NCBI GenBank assembly: GCA_002686705.1 | Contig: NYYH01000014.1 | Span: forward strand, 8,590 to 72,589 | Source: Bacteroidota bacterium | GTDB taxonomy: Bacteria > Bacteroidota > Bacteroidia > Bacteroidales > F082 | Length of the DNA: 64,000 nucleotides | Direction of reading: 5' to 3' | Shown here: in pieces, positions 1 to 8,559 of the stretch | Layout: every line of letters starts with the position of its first letter | Numbering within the stretch: position 1 is the first letter of the stretch | Program-made: the position numbers and the translations under genes | Notes under the pieces: generated by a model | Databases searched by the model: none | What the model was told of the DNA's origin: nothing | The model's input: only the letters and a program-made list of their open reading frames with translations

Positions 1-2
1 GA

Positions 3-938
3 CTAATGAATATCTAATTGGTGAATCATGTAGAGTGAATGAGTCACAGTTTTGAGAATTTCATCTAGATATTCATTTACAGCCTTACTACTTCCAGGGA
101 GACAATAAACATTAGTTTGATCAATAACCCCTGCTATTGATCGACTAAGTAAAGCTGCCGGTTTTTCAGCGCCATACTTAATCCTGATTAAATCCATAAT
201 GCCGGATAATTGTTTTTCCAACATGGGGGCTACTACTTCAGGGGTTATGTCCTTTGGTCCAATTCCGGTTCCACCGGTAGTGAAAATAAAGTCACTATGA
301 TTTTCTATTGCTTTCTGAATACTTTGTTTTAACAAATTAGCGTTGTCAGGTATTAAAACATAATCCACTTCAGATTGGCGGTCTATACTTTTCCAGAATT
401 CTTTTAGCCGTTTTTCTATCTGCTTACCACTCTTATCAGTATATATTCCTTGATATGCCCTATCGCTTAAAGTAATTACCGTTGATTTGATGATTCTGGG
501 ATTATACTTTAGTTCATCCCCAGCCTTTACTTGCCCTTGTCTGACTACTCGTGCAAAAATTCCTTCTTTTGGCATTACACAATTGCCCACCTCACGAAAT
601 ATTTCACAATTAGTACCATGACATTTTTTTCCGATTTGTGTGACTTCCAATTCGACATTATTATTATAAAACCTGTCTAAAGGTAAAGTTTTGTATAATT
701 CTATTCCATGAGTAGTGATGTTTTCGGCGAATTCTCCATAAGAAATTTCTCTACCTGCTTCTTTGGAAGATTTACCAATACTTTCAACTCCTAGCATGCT
801 TACTTGACGATTCCATGGGCCTGAATGTGCATCACTTTCCACACCAACATCTGTAAGAGAGATGCTGTTAACCGGCTTCTTTATTGTACCTTTTTTCTTG
901 GAAATATTAACTGATAAAATCTTAATTGCCTGCGTCAT
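3..938 (-). CDS. MOSC domain fused to MogA/MoaB-like molybdopterin adenylyltransferase
   Basis: Two-domain protein of 311 residues. Residues 1 to about 148 form a MOSC domain: the cysteine region CHGTNCEIF and the following GNCVMPKEGIF are typical. Residues from about 150 form a MogA/MoaB domain, with the loop TTGGTGIGPKD near residues 220-230 and LPGSS near 280-284, which bind molybdopterin and ATP in this family. The known role of the second domain is adenylylation of molybdopterin before metal insertion; MOSC domains bind sulfur-carrying metal cofactors. It is the last gene of the minus-strand molybdenum-cofactor operon, 3 bp after moaC. The stop codon is at 3-5, so the gene is complete. 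The fusion suggests that adenylylation and sulfur or cofactor handling are coupled, which is inference. Confidence 0.9.
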   Translation of the reverse strand: MTQAIKILSVNISKKKGTIKKPVNSISLTDVGVESDAHSGPWNRQVSMLGVESIGKSSKEAGREISYGEFAENITTHGIELYKTLPLDRFYNNNVELEVTQIGKKCHGTNCEIFREVGNCVMPKEGIFARVVRQGQVKAGDELKYNPRIIKSTVITLSDRAYQGIYTDKSGKQIEKRLKEFWKSIDRQSEVDYVLIPDNANLLKQSIQKAIENHSDFIFTTGGTGIGPKDITPEVVAPMLEKQLSGIMDLIRIKYGAEKPAALLSRSIAGVIDQTNVYCLPGSSKAVNEYLDEILKTVTHSLYMIHQLDIH

Positions 939-941
939 AAC

Positions 942-1397
942 TTAAATGTCTTTTTTTGTTTTCTCCACTAATTTAACTTGACCAATCACCATATTTTTAT
1001 CAACGGATTTACACATATCATAAACAGTAAGCAATGCAACGGAAACTCCCATCAGGGCTTCCATCTCAACACCGGTTTTTCCTTGTGACTTAACGATGCT
1101 GGTTACTTCCACGCCACTTTTAATTATTGAGGTTTCGATTTTTACTTTATTCAACAATAATGTATGACAAAGGGGAATAAGATTCGGCGTTTGTTTTGCT
1201 GCTTGGATTCCTGCTATTTCTGCTACCGTTAGAACATCACCCTTCTTTATTTGATTCCTTACTATGAGTTGAATTGTTTCTGGTGACAACCGTATGATGC
1301 CACTTGCTGTGGCTTGCCTGTATTGGTCAGGTTTAGATCCCACATCTACCATTTCTGCCTTACCGGTTTCATTTATGTGACTTAGGTTCTTTTTCAT
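942..1397 (-). CDS. moaC: Cyclic pyranopterin monophosphate synthase MoaC
   Basis: 151 residues, the normal length for MoaC. Visible family features are the N-terminal MVDVGSKP motif, NLIPLCHTL in the middle and KTGVEMEAL(M)GV towards the end. It converts the MoaA product (3',8-cyclo-GTP) to cyclic pyranopterin monophosphate, the first stable molybdenum-cofactor intermediate, in the cytoplasm. It starts 1 bp after the moaA stop, so the two genes that act consecutively are translated together. Confidence 0.97.
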   Translation of the reverse strand: MKKNLSHINETGKAEMVDVGSKPDQYRQATASGIIRLSPETIQLIVRNQIKKGDVLTVAEIAGIQAAKQTPNLIPLCHTLLLNKVKIETSIIKSGVEVTSIVKSQGKTGVEMEALMGVSVALLTVYDMCKSVDKNMVIGQVKLVEKTKKDI

Positions 1398-1398
1398 T

Positions 1399-2199
1399 TT
1401 ATCCTCCTATATTATAAAATTCATTTACCAAATTTTTTTGTCCTTTTTCAGGTTTCCTGCCAATCGCCCTATGTATAGCATTTTTAGCTTCCCATTCTCT
1501 TACATTATAGCCATAACTGCTAAATAAACAAGGTTTAACATCACCTTGTGCAGTTAATCTTATACGGTTACAAATAGAGCATTGTCCTCCATCACCTCCT
1601 TCAACCGGGTAAAAACTTCCGGTGGTTAACGACATCTGATGAATAAATCTTAGTTTGTAATCTTTCTCTTTACAGAATGAACTAAGTTCAAGTTTATCTT
1701 CTTCTGTGGTTTGTTCATTCAACACACAGTTAATCTTTATTGGGCTCAAGCCTGTATGATACGCTGCTTCAAGTCCCGCGAATACTTTGCCAATATCTCC
1801 TCCTCGAGTTAGCATACTATATTTTTCAGAATTCAAAGTGTCGAGGCTAACATTCACTCTATTAAGTCCGGCTTTATACAGTTCTTCTGCATATTTTTCG
1901 AGCTGTTGTCCATTTGTTGTCATTGCAAGATCCTTAACTCCTTTGGTTTCAGCTATCATCTTTACGAGATTTGCTATTCCCTTACGCACAAGAGGTTCAC
2001 CACCAGTTAATCTGATCTTTTCAATACCTAGTTCAACGGCTACTTCCACAACATCAATAATTTCCTCGAAACTAAGCATCTTACTGTGATCAAGCCATGT
2101 TATACCTTCAGATGGCATACAGTATATGCAACGCAAATCACAACGATCTGTTACTGATATTCTTAGATAACTTATCTTTCTATTAAATTGGTCTAACAT
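1399..2199 (-). CDS. moaA: GTP 3',8-cyclase MoaA (short form)
   Basis: Radical SAM enzyme of 266 residues; typical MoaA has about 320-340. The N-terminal 4Fe-4S motif is CDLRCIYC, the SAM-binding LTGGEPL follows, and the second cluster cysteines lie in QCSICNRIR plus VKPCLF. The protein ends in the conserved Gly-Gly needed for catalysis, so the gene is not 3'-truncated. The missing residues fall in the segment between LRFIHQM and the C-terminal cluster. It carries out the first step of molybdenum-cofactor synthesis from GTP. Its start overlaps the moeA end by 17 bp, indicating tight operon structure. An internally shortened but probably active form is my reading. Confidence 0.95.
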   Translation of the reverse strand: MLDQFNRKISYLRISVTDRCDLRCIYCMPSEGITWLDHSKMLSFEEIIDVVEVAVELGIEKIRLTGGEPLVRKGIANLVKMIAETKGVKDLAMTTNGQQLEKYAEELYKAGLNRVNVSLDTLNSEKYSMLTRGGDIGKVFAGLEAAYHTGLSPIKINCVLNEQTTEEDKLELSSFCKEKDYKLRFIHQMSLTTGSFYPVEGGDGGQCSICNRIRLTAQGDVKPCLFSSYGYNVREWEAKNAIHRAIGRKPEKGQKNLVNEFYNIGG

Positions 2200-3364
2200 C
2201 GATTATAGTTCCCTTTTTTAATTCTACAAATCCAATCGGAAAACATGCCATTCCGTCGGCCTGTTGGTATGCATTTAAATGAGCCGAGCCTTGATAATCA
2301 AGTGGTTCAGCTTCCATATTATCACTGATCTTCACTGGAAAAAATAACATCCTATCGGCTCTATTTCTTCTTTTATCAATGCTTATTGCCAATTTCAATA
2401 TCTTTGATTTTGGCATCTTACCAACCAATCTGTTTAGCAACGGTTTTATAAGCAAATGAAATTGTACAAATGAAGAAACAGGATTTCCTGATAATCCAAA
2501 TAAGTATTTCTTACCAACAGTTGCAAAAAGAACAGGTTTACCGGGTTGGATTGCCAGAGTTGTAAAATGAGTTTTAGCATCTAATTTGTTAAATACCTTT
2601 TCAGTAAAATCATGATCACCAACAGAGGCGCCTCCAGTTAAAACAACAATATTTGATAACTCTAAAGCCTTTTGAACAGCATCAAAAATCATGTCAATAT
2701 TATCGGCTACATGCCCGATACTCAATGCTATAGCTTTTGAATTATGCACCATGCTTTCAAGTTGGCTGGAATTACTATCTCTTATCTTTGGCGGTAAAGG
2801 TTTTTCCTCAGGTGAGACAAGCTCGCTTCCTGTTGAAATAATTGACACAATTGGCAAACTATAAACCAATGGTTCAATAGCCCCGACTGAAGCAAGCATC
2901 CCAATATGTGACGGATTGATATTAACCCCTTTTTGTACTAACAAATTGCCAGTTTTTAGGAATTCCCCTTGCTTGAGTATATTGTCTTTTGACTTTGGAT
3001 TAACCACTGTAATAAATTCACCTGATACAGTTACATCTTCTTTCATAACAACCATGTCTGCTCCCTCAGGTATCATTGCTCCGGTCATTATTTTGGAACA
3101 TGTTCCTGAAACAACGCTCTTCTCAGGCCTTTTTCCGGCAGGAATAAATTCAATGATACGTATTGTGTTGGACATATCTTCTCGTTGCATTGCATATCCA
3201 TCCATGGCTGATTTATTAAAAGAGGGAAAATCCATATCTGTAAAAACATCCTCAGCTAATACCCTGTTCAAAGCAATTTCAATCCTAACCCTTTCTGATT
3301 CCATAGGTTTAGCACAAGTGTTGTCTATTAAGGTAATTGCTTCTTCTAAACTAATCATGATCAT
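2183..3364 (-). CDS. moeA: Molybdopterin molybdenumtransferase MoeA
   Basis: 393 residues, the normal MoeA length. The N-terminus has DFPSFNKSAMDGYAM, the middle TGAMIPEGADMVV, followed by the MoeA core TGSEL and SNSSQL, TGGASVGDHDF and FGLSGNPVSS. It inserts molybdate (or tungstate) into adenylylated molybdopterin in the cytoplasm. It overlaps both neighbours (14 bp with the mobB-like gene, 17 bp with moaA), so translational coupling is likely. The window holds no second moeA to hint at separate molybdenum and tungsten forms. Confidence 0.96.
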   Translation of the reverse strand: MIMISLEEAITLIDNTCAKPMESERVRIEIALNRVLAEDVFTDMDFPSFNKSAMDGYAMQREDMSNTIRIIEFIPAGKRPEKSVVSGTCSKIMTGAMIPEGADMVVMKEDVTVSGEFITVVNPKSKDNILKQGEFLKTGNLLVQKGVNINPSHIGMLASVGAIEPLVYSLPIVSIISTGSELVSPEEKPLPPKIRDSNSSQLESMVHNSKAIALSIGHVADNIDMIFDAVQKALELSNIVVLTGGASVGDHDFTEKVFNKLDAKTHFTTLAIQPGKPVLFATVGKKYLFGLSGNPVSSFVQFHLLIKPLLNRLVGKMPKSKILKLAISIDKRRNRADRMLFFPVKISDNMEAEPLDYQGSAHLNAYQQADGMACFPIGFVELKKGTIIDVRPI

Positions 3365-3908
3365 TTTTATTTATTGTCCAGCTGGTGCCAGCGTAACTTA
3401 TAAGAGGACTAAGATTAGACTGCGTGAACTCGTCCGATGTAGTAATAATTTCCGCTTTCCTTAAATTAGAGTAGTATGATTTCTTTGAATCATCGATATC
3501 AGCACCAACAACCAGAATGTGTAATCCGGGTTTATATGCAGTTGCAAAAGACCCTGACTCACAAACTATTGGATAGCCTTCAGGTATTAGTTGCTTTATC
3601 CGAGCATAAATTCTCAACAAATTTTCATCAGAACACTGAATAAAGTAAACTTCTTTTGCACCTGCAACTAACATACGAGAACTATCTTTTCCAGAACAAT
3701 AATCTGTCTCCCTATATATTTTGTATCCATTTCCCTCTTCAACTATTTGTTGCAAATCTCCAGTTTTATGAAAATGAGGAGTTATTTTTAATCCATATAC
3801 AATTCTATTTCTTTTCAATTGATTGATAATATTACAAGCAACTGTTGTTTTTCCACAATTACGACCCGACCCGGATACCAATAATATATTTCTAAATTCA
3901 CTCAACAT
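3351..3908 (-). CDS. MobB-like P-loop GTPase of molybdenum-cofactor synthesis
   Basis: 185 residues. The Walker A motif is GSGRNCGKTT at residues 12-21, as in MobB-type and related P-loop proteins; the remaining sequence is divergent from E. coli MobB. MobB binds GTP and supports MobA in making the guanine dinucleotide form of the cofactor. No mobA is present in the window. The gene lies between the permease gene and moeA, which supports a cofactor role. I call it MobB-like rather than MobB because of the divergence and the missing partner. Confidence 0.75.
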   Translation of the reverse strand: MLSEFRNILLVSGSGRNCGKTTVACNIINQLKRNRIVYGLKITPHFHKTGDLQQIVEEGNGYKIYRETDYCSGKDSSRMLVAGAKEVYFIQCSDENLLRIYARIKQLIPEGYPIVCESGSFATAYKPGLHILVVGADIDDSKKSYYSNLRKAEIITTSDEFTQSNLSPLISYAGTSWTINKNDHD

Positions 3909-3929
3909 TACTTGTTATTATACTTATAA

Positions 3930-4661
3930 TCAAACTAAAAACAATTTAATACTGGCCAAAAACAAAACAAAAGCAAGTAAATACTTCAACTTGACTAGCG
4001 ACAATTTGAAACTCCCCATATAAGCACCTAATATCCCTCCCATGAATGCTACAATAACCCAATATAATAAATGAGGACTAACATGGATGCCAGATGAAAT
4101 TAATCCTGCAATACCAGATGCAGAATTCAAAAAGATAAAACTGGCTGAAATTGCAGCTGTCTCTTTCATATTGGCCCAACCCAACAATAATAGCAATGGA
4201 CTTAAAATAATACCACCACCTATACCAATTAACCCAGAGAAGAATCCAAGAAATGCTCCAATAAAGAATGCAATTACAAAGTTGAATGGTATAATTTCCT
4301 TACGATCACTTTTCGGCACATAAATCATTCTGGTAACAGCAATAACAAGAAAAATTCCAAGGATAAATTTGAATAATTGAGGGTCGATATTCATTCTAGC
4401 ACCCAGAAAAGCCATTGGTAATGATCCAATTATAAAAGGGACTAATAATTTAATTTTAAAATATCCTCCCTTGTAAAATGCGTAAAATGAAACTGCTGAA
4501 ACAAAAAGGTTTAGAATAAGTGCGGAAGATCGCATGAATATTGTTGATACTCCAAACAATGCCATTAGTGCAAGATAGCCGCTAGCACCTCCATGCCCTA
4601 CCGACGCATACATAAATGCTACTATGAATAAAGCAATTAAAAACAGAATGTTGATTTCCAT
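3930..4661 (-). CDS. TauE/SafE family anion permease
   Basis: 243 residues with about seven or eight hydrophobic membrane segments and the TauE/SafE signatures VGHGGASGYLA near the N-terminus and SGLIGIGGGIILSPLL in the middle. Members export or import sulfur-containing anions such as sulfite, sulfoacetate or thiosulfate, and the substrate is not readable from sequence. It is the first gene of the molybdenum-cofactor operon, directly downstream of the structured RNA leader. Oxyanion (molybdate or tungstate) or sulfur-compound transport linked to the cofactor is possible, but this is inference from position only. Confidence 0.88.
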   Translation of the reverse strand: MEINILFLIALFIVAFMYASVGHGGASGYLALMALFGVSTIFMRSSALILNLFVSAVSFYAFYKGGYFKIKLLVPFIIGSLPMAFLGARMNIDPQLFKFILGIFLVIAVTRMIYVPKSDRKEIIPFNFVIAFFIGAFLGFFSGLIGIGGGIILSPLLLLLGWANMKETAAISASFIFLNSASGIAGLISSGIHVSPHLLYWVIVAFMGGILGAYMGSFKLSLVKLKYLLAFVLFLASIKLFLV

Positions 4662-4698
4662 AGTTTATAAATAAATAATCACACTCTTATGGAAACAA

Positions 4699-4848
4699 GG
4701 CTAAGCATCCAATTCATGGACTGTCAACATTCCTCCTTTCCAAGTCATTCCGCATTGCGGAAATCGGGAGGATGACCGGTTTCCCTGCCATCCCGTCGGC
4801 ACAAATTCCATATGCAGGAGCATTTAGGAAATGTACTCGGAGCTTTAC
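4699..4848 (-). ncRNA. Moco-riboswitch-like structured 5' leader
   Basis: Minus-strand leader between a promoter and the first gene of the molybdenum-cofactor operon. Read on the minus strand it starts with GTAAAGCTCCGAG and contains several helices. These are CATTT/AAATG, GGATG/CATCC enclosing a GGGAAACC hairpin with GAAA tetraloop, UUCCGC/GCGGAA, and UCCA/UGGA; a short closing helix pairs AAGC with GCUU. Conserved-looking strings CTCCGAG, CCTCCCGA, GGAAAGGAGG and TGACAGTCCATG agree with my memory of the Moco RNA motif (Rfam MOCO_RNA_motif), which controls molybdenum-cofactor operons. The identification rests on pattern recall plus perfect context, not on a covariance search. Confidence 0.68.
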
Positions 4849-4883
4849 ATTTATAATGTTTTCGAGTATTACAATACCCAGTA

Positions 4884-4891
4884 CAAATGTA
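4884..4891 (-). promoter_or_regulatory. Bacteroidota -7 element for the molybdenum-cofactor operon
   Basis: Minus-strand TACATTTG matches the Bacteroidota -7 consensus TAnnTTTG. Transcription would start about 30 bases before the structured leader, so the leader would be included in the transcript. The remaining gap (4892-5178) up to the next gene holds nothing else I can recognise. Confidence 0.5.
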
Positions 4892-5178
4892 ATATAATTT
4901 TCAAATTAAACGGGGTAAATGAACAAATTTAAAATTCTCTAGCACCTACAAATTAGGAAACAAGACCTTTGCTTTATTATTTATGGCTTTCTGTTTTCAC
5001 TTTTCGCAGAAAAACTATTAAAAACATATTAAAAGTGAATTGTATGTTCTGGAATTTATTAAGTAACGGTCTACGAATAATAGAGATAGTGATTGAATTA
5101 AACAACATATCCAATTTATTGAAAAATCGGTTAGAATTGTTAACACGTCTAGGGGAAAAGTATAAATAATGTTGACCT

Positions 5179-7005
5179 TTAATCAGGTTGTACTACAGCT
5201 GTTTCTAGGGAAAGATTTTCTATTTCTAACTTAAGAATATGTAGAGTTCTCATACAAACTTCCAGATCACTTTGAATTATAGATTTTGTATCTTCAAATC
5301 TATCTTTCAACTCATTAAATAAACCAGAATAGTAGTTTATCCCTTCTTTTAATTTTTGTACAAAAGCTAACAAATTCTTTTCTTGCTTATTTGTCATTGA
5401 AGCTTTTGTTTCTTCAATTTTATTTTTGAGAAAATCGATATAAATTTTCAACTCTTTAACAAACATATTAGGCCGATCGTTTCTGGTTATTATATTCGCT
5501 CTTCCATAAATATGATCAATCATTCCTTGCAGACTCGTTATTTTTGAGAAATATGCCATGTTCGGTCCAGGACAAACTGAAACACCATCGCCATAAGCTT
5601 TAGTCCCTTCATTATTCACCAAAAGTGCAGATTCGGCTAACCCAAGGCAAAGGCATGATTTGTCAACGATTTTATCAAATTTGGTTTTATACTCCTTAGG
5701 AAATAATAATTCATTGTCTAACTCTTTTATTTTCAGACGTTGGTATTTATAGGAGGCAGTACAAATTGGTTTCTCAGTAAACTCAGTATTATTGAGAAGA
5801 TACTTTTTAGGACATGAACTACCTGGTCGACCTTTGTCGATCAATGATAACTTTTCAACATCCATTGAATTTCCTCTAAGGCTATTAAAAGGAACACCTA
5901 ATGGTGAAATATTACTCAAATACAGATCATCCTCTTTCGCTTCACTCAGTTGCTCTCTTGTGTGGTCGTCAAGGTTTGTTACTTCAGGCACTAGAAGAAA
6001 AGGTGATCCCCATCCCACTGAATCAACTTCATAATGGTCGATTAGAAATTGATGTTCTTCAGCAGTGCCAACACCTCCTTGAGCAGTAATTATTATGGGC
6101 AGCTCTGCGTCAGGTACAGTACGATCTCTATCAGAAAGAGCTTTTACCAGGACGGCATGAATTGAAGAAATCAATTCTTTCCGATTTTTTTTAAACTCTT
6201 CCAATATTGGACCCATTAGATTTCCGTCAGTTGCAAAAGCATGCCCTCCACAATTAAGTCCTGATTCAATCCTGTATTCACTTACCCATAATCCTTTTTT
6301 TGCTAAGAATTTGCCCTGTATCAAAGCCGACCTATAGTCGCTAACTTTTAATACGATTTTCTTTTTTATTTCTCCTGATTCATCTGGAAAGAAATCTTCA
6401 AATTGCTCAATATAACTGTATAATCTGGTATTCATTCCTGCTGAAAGAATAATTGAAGATTTCAAATCGCTTTTTGCATAGCCCCTTAGTGAAGCATGTG
6501 CATCATTATATTCAATTGGTAATTGCCCTTCTTTTGTGTAATTAGCTTTATCAACTTTGGTCATGATATTTACATCAACACTACCCATTGATAGATTATC
6601 CTTTATCCAGTTTTTAATCTCGTTAAAATTAAAATATTTCTCAGTTAAACTATTGAATTCCTGTTTAATAGTTGAACTATCAGGCAACATGTTGAAGTAT
6701 TCTTTTACTTCATTGCTTTTCTCAATTGTAGCATTCTTTAATTCTTCAAATTTCTTTTCGGCTAAGCCATTTATCAAGTTTAGATAAGATGTAACTCTTT
6801 TTGCTCTAAAGTCTTCAATCTTTTCAGAAATTTCATCGTAAGGGATTTCAAATTTATTACAATATACCTTTCTTAACTTTTCAAGAAGCATATCATCAAC
6901 TATAGAAATAACAGAATTTATTCCAAATTGACTAACTTTTAATGGGGTATCAACAGAAAATCCAAGGCCCATAACAGGAATATGAAATGAATGTGTTTTG
7001 CTCAT
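5179..7005 (-). CDS. Uncharacterised protein with TIM-barrel/nitronate-monooxygenase-like central region
   Basis: 608 residues without signal peptide or membrane segments. Residues about 180-340 contain glycine-rich strands such as SGLNCGGHAFATDGN and PIIITAQGGVGTAEEHQFL, followed by VDSVGWGSPFLLVPE. These resemble flavin-binding TIM-barrel proteins of the nitronate monooxygenase/PfaD type, but similarity is only visual. The flanks are rich in charged, helical sequence (about 60-130 and 500-590), and several cysteines (SCLCLGL, SVCPGPN) lie in between. It is a single gene convergent with nothing; an IS3 element lies in its upstream region. Function unknown; a cytoplasmic flavoenzyme is the best guess. 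Confidence 0.7.
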   Translation of the reverse strand: MSKTHSFHIPVMGLGFSVDTPLKVSQFGINSVISIVDDMLLEKLRKVYCNKFEIPYDEISEKIEDFRAKRVTSYLNLINGLAEKKFEELKNATIEKSNEVKEYFNMLPDSSTIKQEFNSLTEKYFNFNEIKNWIKDNLSMGSVDVNIMTKVDKANYTKEGQLPIEYNDAHASLRGYAKSDLKSSIILSAGMNTRLYSYIEQFEDFFPDESGEIKKKIVLKVSDYRSALIQGKFLAKKGLWVSEYRIESGLNCGGHAFATDGNLMGPILEEFKKNRKELISSIHAVLVKALSDRDRTVPDAELPIIITAQGGVGTAEEHQFLIDHYEVDSVGWGSPFLLVPEVTNLDDHTREQLSEAKEDDLYLSNISPLGVPFNSLRGNSMDVEKLSLIDKGRPGSSCPKKYLLNNTEFTEKPICTASYKYQRLKIKELDNELLFPKEYKTKFDKIVDKSCLCLGLAESALLVNNEGTKAYGDGVSVCPGPNMAYFSKITSLQGMIDHIYGRANIITRNDRPNMFVKELKIYIDFLKNKIEETKASMTNKQEKNLLAFVQKLKEGINYYSGLFNELKDRFEDTKSIIQSDLEVCMRTLHILKLEIENLSLETAVVQPD

Positions 7006-7286
7006 AGTTGAATTAATTTAACCAAACTTCCTTACTAATAACGATTTTTATATGCAAATCAATATAGAAGTCATCCTTTTTCCACAATTATTATCGATAA
7101 TTATGTTCCTGCAAAATTACAAAAATACTCTTAATAACAATCTTCCAAAATATTTTAACTTTTTAGATAAGAGAATATGGCTTCAAATATTTCAATTATT
7201 GTTTCTATATTGCACCACATGTAGTATCCCCTAAAAATAAGACAGTTTAAAAGTAGACAAATTATATTAATTTTAAACTGTTAAAT

Positions 7287-7553
7287 ATGAAGAGAAAAAG
7301 ATTTACACCAGAGAAGATTAGTGCCATTTTACGTGAATATGATAATGGTAAAGATGTTCAAACAATAGTTAGAGAATACGGTATTAGCAAGGCTTCCTTT
7401 TATAAATGGCGTCAACGTTATGAAGGTATGGACACCAAATCTCTCAAACGCCTTAAGGATCTTGAGTTAGAGAACCAAAAGCTAAAGCATATGTATGCGG
7501 AACTGGCTCTGGATCTAAAAGTGGCTAAGGAGATCATCGAAAAAAAGCTTTAA
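7287..7553 (+). CDS. IS3-family transposase OrfA
   Basis: 88 residues: helix-turn-helix of the transposase_8 type (KRFTPEKISAILREYDNG, then YGISKASFYKWRQRY), followed by a leucine-zipper-like coiled coil (LKDLELENQKLKHMYAELALDL). It binds the element ends and, through ribosomal slippage, provides the N-terminus of the OrfAB transposase. The stop TAA at 7551-7553 follows directly after the slippery A-run. Confidence 0.95.
   Translation: MKRKRFTPEKISAILREYDNGKDVQTIVREYGISKASFYKWRQRYEGMDTKSLKRLKDLELENQKLKHMYAELALDLKVAKEIIEKKL
7540..7547 (+). promoter_or_regulatory. Programmed -1 frameshift site of the IS3 element
   Basis: Seven A followed by G, read in orfA as AAA AAG. It has the A AAA AAG form used by many IS3 elements for -1 slippage. 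The -1 frame continues with the orfB protein without interruption. Confidence 0.85.
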
Positions 7554-8455
7554 AGCCCTGTGTTAAGAAACAAGTAGCTCAGGAGTTAGCAGATGAGAAT
7601 ACATGCAGTATTCATAGGGCTTGTAAAATAATATCCTTAAGCAAAGCTGGTTTTTACCATAAGCCAAAACAAAGGGATGATTCTACAATTATAGTAGCGT
7701 TACAGAAAAATGTAGAAGAACACCCACAGGAAGGTTTTTGGTTAAGTTATCATCGTTTTAGAAATCAAGGTTACTTATGGAACCACAAAAGAGTTTTCAG
7801 AATATATCAATCTATGGGACTTAGTTTGAGAAGAAAAATGAAAAAGCGATTACCTTCAAGAGTAAAAGAACCATTACTTGTGCCAGAAACAATAAATGAT
7901 ACATGGAGCATAGACTTTATGAGTGATGCCTTAGACAATAAGCGGAGATTCAGGTCATTCAACATAATGGATGATTATAACCGTGAGGCATTACATATTG
8001 AAATAGAATATTCATTTCCTAGCAGCCGAGTAGTTTATATTTTGAACAGATTGACAAAGAAACGAGGGTTGCCAAGTAAAATAAGAATGGATAACGGACC
8101 TGAGTTTATTGCAAAAATATTACAGAACTGGGCTGAAGTCAAAGGAATCAAGTTTCATTACATTCAGCCTGGTAAGCCTACTCAAAATGCTTTTATTGAA
8201 CGTTTAAACAGAACGTATAGAGAGAATGTTCTCGATGCATATATGTTTACCAACTTAATGGAAGTGCGGGAACAGACTGAAGTCTGGATGGATGATTACA
8301 ACAACTACCGTCCACATAAATCATTAGGAAATAAACCTCCTAGGCAATACAATGATATTGATTTATTGAAAACTCTCGTGCCTCGAGTTTCCAACAAGTC
8401 AACATCACAAAATCATAGACATAATGAAAGAAATTTAGAAAAATGTCTACCTTAG
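7547..8455 (+). CDS. IS3-family transposase OrfB, reached by -1 frameshift
   Basis: The reading frame is open from the slippery site onward (A run at 7540-7546 then G) and continues uninterrupted to 8455, so the OrfAB fusion is intact. The integrase core (rve) shows the DDE residues: Asp in TWSIDFMSD, Asp in RMDNGPEF and Glu in NAFIERLNRTYRE, with the typical spacing. The first ATG in this frame is only at 7814, which supports production as a frameshift fusion with OrfA. Confidence 0.93.
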   Translation, partial: ALKPCVKKQVAQELADENTCSIHRACKIISLSKAGFYHKPKQRDDSTIIVALQKNVEEHPQEGFWLSYHRFRNQGYLWNHKRVFRIYQSMGLSLRRKMKKRLPSRVKEPLLVPETINDTWSIDFMSDALDNKRRFRSFNIMDDYNREALHIEIEYSFPSSRVVYILNRLTKKRGLPSKIRMDNGPEFIAKILQNWAEVKGIKFHYIQPGKPTQNAFIERLNRTYRENVLDAYMFTNLMEVREQTEVWMDDYNNYRPHKSLGNKPPRQYNDIDLLKTLVPRVSNKSTSQNHRHNERNLEKCLP

Positions 8456-8559
8456 CTTTGTCTTATGATGGGGGATACTACATATTGATTGTAAATTATT
8501 CTTTTGACGAATAATTAACATCTTTTGTTACATATTGGTCTTTGGTGCTTAGTCTTTGG

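Larger units (their letters stand above)
7220..8482 (+). mobile_element. IS3-family insertion sequence, apparently intact
   Basis: 1263 bp bounded by imperfect terminal inverted repeats: the left end begins TGTAGTATCCCC and has ATAAGACA further in, and the right end reads as its inverse starting TGTAGTATCCCCC, both reaching to GTAGAC about 38 bp inside. It contains orfA and orfB in overlapping frames with an A7-G slippery site, the normal IS3 arrangement. I could not find a clean 3-4 bp target duplication at the borders. The element sits between the 608-residue gene and the DJ-1 gene and interrupts no recognisable gene. Confidence 0.92.

Noticed and set aside
5131..5150. ACGTCTAGGGG string resembling the SigZ-type -10 element
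   Set aside because: No matching upstream TGCATC block and no gene downstream on that strand.
4969..5169. 66-codon open frame on the plus strand before the 608-residue gene
   Set aside because: No ATG at its start, AT-rich low-complexity composition, no recognisable domain and no promoter.
7286..7553. orfA of the IS3 element as a free-standing regulator
   Set aside because: Its helix-turn-helix, the slippery site and the orfB frame show it is the transposase N-terminus.
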